Assembly: GCF_012273895.1 (NCBI RefSeq)
Contig: NC_052120.1
Span: 5,208,001-5,272,000, forward strand
DNA length: 64,000 bases
Reading direction: 5' to 3'
Origin: Zerene cesonia
Lineage: Eukaryota; Arthropoda; Insecta; Lepidoptera; Pieridae
Each line of letters begins with the position of its first letter. Positions within the stretch are counted from its first letter, which is position 1. This document shows, one piece after another, positions 57,301-64,000 of the stretch. The notes beneath the pieces are model-generated. The model was not told where the DNA came from. It saw nothing but the letters and a program-made list of their open reading frames with translations, and did no database searches. The position numbers were made by a program, and so were the translations under genes.

Positions 57301-60184
57301 AATTATAGAAACAACTAAAAAATATGTTTTTGCCTATGTATAAATTAGGCAGAGTTTTCTTGTTAGCGCATACAATAGACTTTGAACATTACCTTCAGCG
57401 TTTAAGGTGTTAATTTAGACGATTATTTTAAGCAACACTGTCTATTAATTGTAGTCACAAAATGACTACATTTAGTAGGCGATTATAAGACCAGTAAAGT
57501 ATGTCAATGACGTGAAAGCCAGATATTTATTACGCGATTTATTAAACTTAATTATAGCATTTTTTTATTCATTTGTTGTTTTTTTTATGCAGAGAAATAG
57601 AGTCATACTATGGTGACGGAGGCGATGAGTCTGATGGAGAAAGCAGCAGACGTAGAGTTGCAGAAGAAACGAGATCTCTAATTTTAAAAGAATTTGCTCA
57701 ACGAAAGAAAAGCATAGAGAAAGACAGAAGGAATAATGATGAAACAGAATCCGCAAAACATTCAAAATGTAAAGCTGCAGATAGCACAAGCACAAAGGTA
57801 TTTTTCCTTGAACATCCTATAGCCAAACAAAATGATAACTATTAATAATTTATGGGTTCAATTTGCAAGATCCTGATTGAGGCTATTTCCCATTTTGATG
57901 CTTTATGAACACTAGACTCTAATTTTGCAGGTGAATGGCCTAACAGTGGCTACTAGAGAGAACTATCTTTCTCTATTAAAGAATGCCTTAAACGAAAACT
58001 TATCAGCATTAAAAGGTGTCGACGAACCGACACGAACATTATCTAAGAATGATGTGGAACAGTGTGCAGTGGAATTGGAGTATGATGCGTTTTCTAACAG
58101 TACTGTGATAAGCTTATATCGGCGGGCTTTAACTAAATTGGTAAGATATTTAATTTTTTATGTATTATATTATATAATTGGTAAGATATTTAATTTTTTT
58201 ATGTTCATAATATAATATTATATAATGTTTTAGATTTCGAATGTGAAAGCATCAAAAGATCAACTGTACCCGTATCTCAAAGATTTTGAACCTAAGAAAA
58301 AAGAAACACTTGTCGAATTTGTCAAAGAATTTGAGAAGAAAAAGCGGGAAGAGTCGCAAAAGGCACACGGTTTCGTAACAGCAGCTCAATTAGAAAGTGG
58401 TTTGTAATATATCAGTACACTAATTAGGCAGTTCACTATTGGTAATTTTGAAAACATTAATTTTTTTTTTGTAAAATTTCAGGACAAATTGAGGTGAAAA
58501 ATGAAGCAAGAGAACTCTCAAAAGCTGATAAAGAAACAAAAAGAAAAGCAAATTCTTTCAAAAAAGATCCACTTACTCAAACCAAACTTAATAATTTCTT
58601 CACCTCAAAACCATCACAAGAATCTCCCGACTTAAGTTCAAGCAACAGCGAAGACGATTGTGGTCTTGTAATAGACGAAAACATAAAACCAGATCCCTTG
58701 GACTCTACGCTTAAACTTGACAATACTGATGATAATGCACTGGATAGTGATGATAATGATTGTACATTAAAAATTGACGAAAATCCCGCGACTGAATCTC
58801 CAATAAATAGAAAATCTAGCAATATACAATCAAAAACCTTCGTTATAAATATAACTTTGCAAGGAGTTCCAAGTAAAAGCACAAATAACGACACGATGAA
58901 CATTGATGAAACAAGCAAAAGCAATGATGAAACTACATCAAAATCCCCTAAAAAAGGGATTGTCCCGTCAAAAAGAAAAATAAAAGCTTTATTTGGCGAA
59001 TCTTCGGATGAGAGTGATTTCGATTTAGATTCGCATAAACATAAAAAATCTAAAGTTGTAAAAGATAAACATAAAGAAAAGCACAAGCATAAACATAAGG
59101 ACGAAAAATCAAAACATTCGCGACATCGTAGCAAATCTGAATCTGAAAAAAAAGATAGGAAACGTTCGTCTAGTGGTACTAACTCAGAGAAGGAATTAGT
59201 TATTGATGAAATATCTGTATCAAATGCTCCAGAAAAATCTTCCAAAAACAAGGTTGAGAAATCTACTGATCAAGACACGACACTGAAGCTCGTGGGTGAT
59301 AAAGATATTAATAAAAGCAAAGAAGATAATGAAATAGATTTGGCAAATGTTAGTATGGAGCAATGTGAGAAAATAGATTTAGATGATAAATCTCTAAGTG
59401 AAGCATACAAGTTAAGTGTAGAGGCTGATAAAGTTTTGAAAGAATTGCAACAGTTTGCAGAAATGAAACCTGAACCTGAAATTAAAGCAGAAGTAAAAGA
59501 AGATTCAGAGATAATAAAACAGAGTAACTCCAATGAGCCTGCATCACAAATAGCTCTGGGCTCCTCTCAAAACTCTTCCGATAAACACAAATTTAAGCAT
59601 AGAAGGAAGTCGCCTACAGATAATGGGGATATTACTGAAAAACCAAGAGAAACCCAGCCAGAAAAAGAAAAGCATGTCTCAGAAGTTCTAACAAAAGCTC
59701 ACAGGAAAGAAAAAGAACTGAATCACAAGTCTGAAATATCCAAGAAGCATCACAAGCATAAAGAACACAAACATAGAATAGATATATCTGTAAAACACGA
59801 AAGAAAACATAAAGAAGAGAAAAAACAGAAAAGCGAAAAGGTCGATGTGGCGGGATTAGTTGTTAAGTTATTGATGCCTTACTATAAAAAGAAGAAAATT
59901 GATAACAGAGACTTATTTAAGGTCACTGCTAGACATATCGTTCATCAACTTCTTGCTATTCAAGTTACAGGTAATGTATACTTTCACTTATTTAGTTATC
60001 AACAAGCAAATTGATTCAATTTTTTCTCTCTATTTTATTTCCGTTATGTTTACCAATTTATTGTATTTCTATTTCAGAGGAAGCTGCTATCAACATGTTA
60101 TTAAGGAAAGCTTTCAGCAAGGACATTAAGATAGAAAGTGAAAGTGATTTAAACACTAAATTAACGTTAAGCAATGTGGTTTAA
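54372..60184 (+). CDS. RECQ5: RecQ-family DNA helicase RECQ5
   Basis: Eleven exons, phases closing, 1194 residues: 54372..54465, 54714..55360, 55527..55632, 55828..55988, 56152..56342, 56796..57005, 57593..57797, 57931..58140, 58234..58399, 58483..59970, 60078..60184. Helicase core: GSGKS (43-47), DEAH (146-149), ALTATA (about 179-184), VYCRTRE, GMGVDK and ESGRAGRDG (337-345). A RecQ zinc site follows with cysteines in GCRHKTF and VPRCAGRCDAC. Residues about 539-640 (GLTVATRENYLSLL onward) match the Pol II-binding KIX-like region of human RECQ5. QTKLNNFF (696-703) is a PCNA-binding box. A long acidic/basic disordered stretch with HKHK runs leads to an SRI-type domain (about 1117-1185, GLVVKLLMPYYKKKK, DLFKVTARH) that binds phosphorylated Pol II. 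RECQ5 restrains recombination and transcription-linked damage. Exon 9 uses a weak GTTTGT donor. Confidence 0.93.
57028..57084 (+). pseudogene. Shadow copy of the end of RECQ5 exon 6 with intact splice sites
   Basis: Copies 56956-57012: GATGACTCGTCGGAACTGTA versus the exon's GACGACTCCTCCGACCTGTA, then an identical GGGCAGGGCCGGGACGG. It is preceded by TTTTGAATTGCAG and followed by GTGAGC, so it forms a 47-base potential exon (57031-57077). Inclusion would shift frame and reach a TAG at the start of exon 7. Confidence 0.7.
57117..57161 (+). pseudogene. Third, more decayed copy of the RECQ5 exon 6 end
   Basis: CAGGATGACTTGTCGGAACT then ATATGGGTAGGG and a gapped TTGAGCT. It shares GAATTGCAGGATGACT with the second copy, so it probably arose from it. 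The donor is lost (TTGAGC). Confidence 0.65.
58137..58217 (+). repeat. 40-base tandem duplication across the exon 8 donor of RECQ5
   Basis: ATTGGTAAGATATTTAATTT occurs at 58137 and again at 58177. Both carry the same GTAAGA donor. Use of the second would add 40 bases to exon 8 and shift the frame. Confidence 0.75.
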
Positions 60185-60198
60185 TATGAAGTTTGTTA

Positions 60199-60204
60199 AT
60201 TAAA
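60199..60204 (+). terminator. Candidate poly(A) signal of RECQ5
   Basis: ATTAAA 15 bases after the stop codon. Weak evidence; other AT-rich signals may serve. Confidence 0.3.
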
Positions 60205-61493
60205 TTATTATAAGTTAATATTAAGAATTATTTATACATGATAATTATTCTTGTATGTCGTTTAATAATTACATTTAAAGAGTTGAATTTTTTTTTTGTT
60301 TTAATTAATAATCACTTTGCTTAAACTTTGTTGTTTGTTGTTATATTTTATATATAAACATGAAATGACTATGATTTCAAAGAACCGAAAGTTAATTAAA
60401 TCTGAATGTGTTATTAAATTATCTTCATGATCTTTACATATATATAATATACATATATTATATGATGAGTTATCACAAAATGAAGTCATGAATAGAGAAT
60501 GAATTTATAGTACATATTTAGTATATTTTGAGTTCATGGTTTGCAGTAACAACACGCTTTTAATTTGAACGGTTGTTCTATATACATTTCAGGGTATATT
60601 TTAACTTTTTGTTATATAGTATTCAAATGGAAACCCGTGTCATTTTGCCAAACCGTAGGCGAAGTTACCCTTGATCCCGCCACTGCAATCGTGTGGTCAT
60701 CCGCCGGACGCCATCTATTGAGATGATTATTGAATAAAACTAAAAATTTTAATTTAGCAAAGGCCGTGTTTCATCGATACAATATTGTAAACATTGAAAT
60801 AATGTTCCATATTAGTTAAAACGGTTCATCATTCTAGTATACATTAAAGTAATCTATTATGATGATTAAGATGTTGATAACAAATTTAATGAAGGGCATG
60901 GAGAGTCCATATATTTAAAAGCAAGGAAACTAGACGATAATTACGATTCTGAGTTTGGTTCGTGGCGATTTTAGCAGTGTGGTATCGCCACAATACAATG
61001 GCAAGCATCACTACGGCAAGGGAAAGTAAAAAAATAAAAAATATTCAGATTTAATCTGTAATCTGACTTTAGGGTCACGCATTAGTTCCTCGTTCCATGT
61101 AATCATGGAACTTTCGATCTTATAATGACGACAAAAAGTATTTAAAAAAAAAACAACTTTTTAATCTTCAATATACTTTTATTCTTATCAAAATAGATCT
61201 TTTTATATAATAAAACAGAATGCTTCCGTTAAACGGAATGTATAACATTTAATTTCCTTAATTTTTTCTTATTTCTAATACAATAGTTTTTAAAATGTTT
61301 GCTGATGCCAGCATTGAATAATTCATTGTTTGTCAGCATATACCGTGTGTTACATTAGTATGAGTGCTACATCATGGCGGGATATTAGAAACTGCAAGGT
61401 ATTATATTACTGAAAATTTTAACCATTTGGCTTAGCAACAGTATCAATATATGTATTGAGCGCACAATTCCTCAGCGAATATGGGAGCGCTGC
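60205..61493. other. Intergenic DNA between RECQ5 and CAP-D3 3' ends
   Basis: No gene seen. A somewhat GC-richer patch at about 60640-60720 and an inverted repeat GTGGCGAT/ATCGCCAC at 60962-60991 are the only marked features. TTTATT at 61178-61183 is a possible poly(A) signal for CAP-D3. Confidence 0.45.
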
Positions 61494-63793
61494 TTATATT
61501 TTCAAGGCGCGTTTCCTCGGCGAGTGCGCGTAGTGGCGGGCGGCGCGCGGCGGGCGCTTGCGCGCGCGCGGCGTGTCGGGGTCGGGCGGCGCGGACGCCG
61601 TGACGAGGTTGCGCGCGTTGCCGGCGCTCGGCTCCAGCCCGATCGTCTCCTGGAAGTGACGCACGCGCTCCACCAGCTCCTCGTCGTCCTGGATCAGCTC
61701 CTCGATCTGATACGAATCAATTTAATTAAAAGGACAGACGATTAATTTGATAAAATTCGACATCATATATTCATGGCTTTAGTATAACAGTACTAAAAAG
61801 TATCCAACATAATTTCTATCGGGTAAAAAACAAGAGTTATAAACATGAGGGTGACCTCCTGGCGGTAGTCGTTGTGCAGGTCGGTGGCGATGCGCACGAT
61901 GTAGGCGGCGAGCTGTCCGCCGCGCGAGCGCAGGCGCGCGTACAGCCGCATCACCGCCGGCACCAGCACCTCCGCCACTGTGCGCTTCATTTTCTGTAAC
62001 ATTAATGTTATGTAGTATTTGTTTTAAAGTAGTAGTAATAAATAATGTTTTAAAGTAAAAAGGTCAAAGTAAGTATATATGTATTTGTAGAAAACTACTG
62101 TTACTAATGTAAAAAACAAAACATAAATTTTTATGTTCAACATGTTTAAGTAATTAATTTTAAACACATATTTTAATCAAACTTACATGTGATACAATAT
62201 TAGTTGTGACTCTCTCCTGCAGATCTTCAATGTCGGCATCACCGGCCTTCTCTGTTTTCTCTGTAATACATTATACTGATAATACTATTTGTCTAAGAGA
62301 AACTTTTTTTACTTACAAATGCACATCTTTAAAATAAATAAAAAGCATAATTTCAAAAAGGAATACATACCCGGATGAATACCATCCCTTTTTGCTTGTA
62401 AAAATAAACAACATTTCCATCAAAATCGGATCAAGTAAATCGTTAACTTTATAAATATTTTAGAAGTTCTCGCTCAGTTAGCATTTATACGAGCTTAATC
62501 CAGATCATTATTGTCAGAAATATTAAGTATAATTACAATAAATCTGTAGTTAGGTATTTCAAAATCATACGGTTTTGTTTCTTACAATAACTTTCTCACT
62601 AAAATGGTACCCAGTCCCGACCCTTCATCCGTAATAATAAACGCAAAAGTAACTTTTTCCATCTGTTACGCTTTCATGCCTTAATCTCGGAAGTTTAAAC
62701 CAATATTGATGAAATTTGGAACAGAGATAGTCTATCCAAACCTATGGGCAAAGACATAGACTAAGAAAGAAAAGCCTTTATTTCTTCTGGTCAAGAAAGA
62801 AAAGCTTGATATAAGCAGCGCGGCGCTCAGGTGGTGAGGAGACCTTCCGACTCGACCCGGTCTCCTCGGTCGAGTCTACCCAAGGTCACGTGGGCCACAG
62901 GGCACACACATGGCGCGGGGCAAGCACTCACTGGGCAGCTTCATGCGCGGGCCGCACAGCAGCGTGATGGTGTCGAGCAGCGCGGCGCTGAGGTGGTGCG
63001 GCAAGTCCTGCTCGTGGGCGCGCTCGTCCGCCACGTCGGCCGCGTGCTGCAGCACCTCGCGCGCCAGCCGGCACTGCACGTTCAGCCGCTGCACCGCCGA
63101 CATGCGCTGCAGCATCACGTCGTAGATCAGCTGCCGCGCGTCGAACGACATCTTCTCTGCGGGGGAACGCGTTAGGGCTCAGTCAAAATGCTCATTATAA
63201 AATGTTCAAATGCTCAATATGATATGTTCATATTTATTAACACATATTTAACAATATTTAGAATTATACAAAAAAAAAAAGAAATTAATGTATAGTTCCA
63301 CAAGAGAACTTTTTTTTATAAATTAATATTTCAATACCTCCATCTTCCTTATTGAAATAAAGCACACAGTCCACAAAATGGTGGTAAATAACTTCCACTG
63401 TGAGACAGCTAGTCACGAAGTACTCAGCCGGCTCACGGACTTCGAGATCTTCGTCAGCGAGCAGAGCACAATATCTAAAAATTAATATAATTTGTATTTA
63501 TGAGCTCGCCTATAAAAAAAAACACGGTTACTTCAGTTCTAATAGTAGTAACAAGAATCCGAATCGAGCCACAAAACATGTAAGATATGATAGAACGAAA
63601 CAAAAACATAATTGCCATTCAACAAAGAATTTAATTGAATTACCGATAGTACAGCGGAGTCCTTAACCGTAGATATCCAGCCAGCAGTAATTTAGTGAGT
63701 GCCCTAGCGGCCGCGCGCCGCAGCGCAGCGGGCGCCTCGGGCGCCAGGCAACCGCACAGCGACTCTAACAACGGGTCCACTATGCAGGTGTAT
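61494..63793 (-). CDS. CAP-D3: Condensin II subunit CAP-D3, C-terminal part
   Basis: Six exons on the minus strand, the 5' part lying beyond the right edge: 63644..63793, 63338..63474, 62932..63156, 62187..62260, 61856..61993 and 61494..61706 (stop TAA 61494-61496). Phases close; 311 residues are visible. They align with the C-terminal HEAT region of animal CAP-D3: ARALTKLLLAGYLRLRTPLY, YHHFVDCVLYFN, LSAALLDTITLLCG and DLHNDYRQEIEELIQDDEEL (compare human DYRDELKDFLAVDRQL). A basic tail (PRARKRPPRAARH, SPRKRALKI) ends the protein. It is far shorter after this point than the human protein. CAP-D3 is a HEAT subunit of condensin II, needed for chromosome compaction. Most exons here are extremely GC-rich. 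The donor after 61856 is GTCACC, a weak site. Confidence 0.85.
62640..62810 (+). repeat. Interspersed repeat in a CAP-D3 intron
   Basis: AACGCAAAAGTAACTTTTTC, CTGTTACGCTTTCATGCC and TTGATGAAATTTGG mark it as the family of 8081-8320 and 21131-21470. Confidence 0.6.
62814..62836 (-). pseudogene. Partial copy of a CAP-D3 exon in the following intron
   Basis: Plus-strand AGCAGCGCGGCGCT plus AGGTGGTG-type sequence matches 62976-62998 in the exon at 22 of 23 bases. It lies about 96 bases inside the intron, downstream in the sense of transcription. Confidence 0.55.
62836..62876. repeat. Two interleaved perfect 9-base inverted repeats
   Basis: Order A-B-A'-B': GAGGAGACC (62836-62844), GACTCGACC (62849-62857), GGTCTCCTC (62859-62867), GGTCGAGTC (62868-62876). 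A pairs with A' and B with B', a pseudoknot topology on either strand. Confidence 0.85.
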
Positions 63794-64000
63794 CTGTATC
63801 AAAATACCATTACGTAGAACAAAATTTTTCAATCAAATATGAGCAAAAAAGTCCTAGAACCTGATCCCTTAATTATTCCCAACAATATGGCCATGTAAAC
63901 GTTTAATTTGTTTATTTAATTAACAAAACAATTTAATATAATTATATTGTAGGATGATAAAGTATTATAGTAACACAACAACACTACTAGTTCTATTCCA

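Noticed and set aside
58577..59533. Long minus-strand serine/leucine-rich frames opposite RECQ5 exon 10
   Set aside because: Mirror of a Lys/Glu/Ser/Asp-rich coding exon; no independent signals.
61524..63175. Plus-strand frames over the CAP-D3 exons
   Set aside because: Antisense readings of very GC-rich exons where stop codons are rare; the minus strand matches CAP-D3.
1..64000. CRISPR arrays, bacterial operons, rRNA or intact tRNA genes
   Set aside because: No regular direct-repeat array, no intron-free clustered genes and no complete tRNA or rRNA; tRNA-like boxes occur only in SINE-like repeats.

Overview
The window is insect nuclear DNA, almost certainly from a moth or butterfly (Lepidoptera). 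The support is AT-rich intergenic DNA, short GT-AG introns, a dense scatter of short repeats of types common in lepidopteran genomes, a TATA-driven glycine-rich secreted protein gene, and orthologues of conserved animal genes. All gene models were assembled by hand: every exon join given was checked for GT/AG borders and codon phase. There are two assembly gaps (1000 N and 100 N), both inside introns.

Layout. (1) 1-3.7 kb: the 3' end of an unidentified acidic, probably nuclear protein gene (+), then a complete four-exon glycine-rich secreted protein gene (-) with a TATA box. (2) 3.7-12.8 kb: a long repeat-strewn intergenic stretch. (3) 12.8-20.2 kb: a divergent pair of mitochondrial genes, MRPL48/mL48 (-) and TOM70 (+). 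(4) 21.8-28 kb: a ten-cysteine Ly6/quiver-like GPI-type protein gene (+) with a possible second, alternative first exon, convergent with a three-exon gene (-) for a 682-residue secreted proline/threonine-rich protein that I cannot name. (5) 28-34.8 kb: intergenic, with repeats. (6) 34.8-50.2 kb: a divergent pair, CCDC97 (-) and a 23-exon ABCC10/MRP7-type transporter (+, 1598 residues). (7) 52.2-60.2 kb: a divergent pair of DNA-repair genes, DNA polymerase beta (-) and RECQ5 helicase (+, 1194 residues). (8) 61.5-64 kb: the C-terminal six exons of the condensin II subunit CAP-D3 (-), running off the right edge.

How the genes fit together. Three of the conserved loci are head-to-head pairs sharing 0.6-1.2 kb of promoter DNA, and two of the pairs join related functions (mitochondrial biogenesis; DNA repair). 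A TGACA-N2-TGTCA palindrome occurs in two of the shared promoters.

Most unusual structural signal. Several strongly GC-rich exons (ABCC10 exons 18 and 21, RECQ5 exon 6, a CAP-D3 exon) have decayed partial copies of themselves in the intron just downstream in the direction of transcription, sometimes with a copied splice donor. One copy, in RECQ5, has intact splice sites; its use would end the protein just after the zinc domain, giving a helicase-only form.
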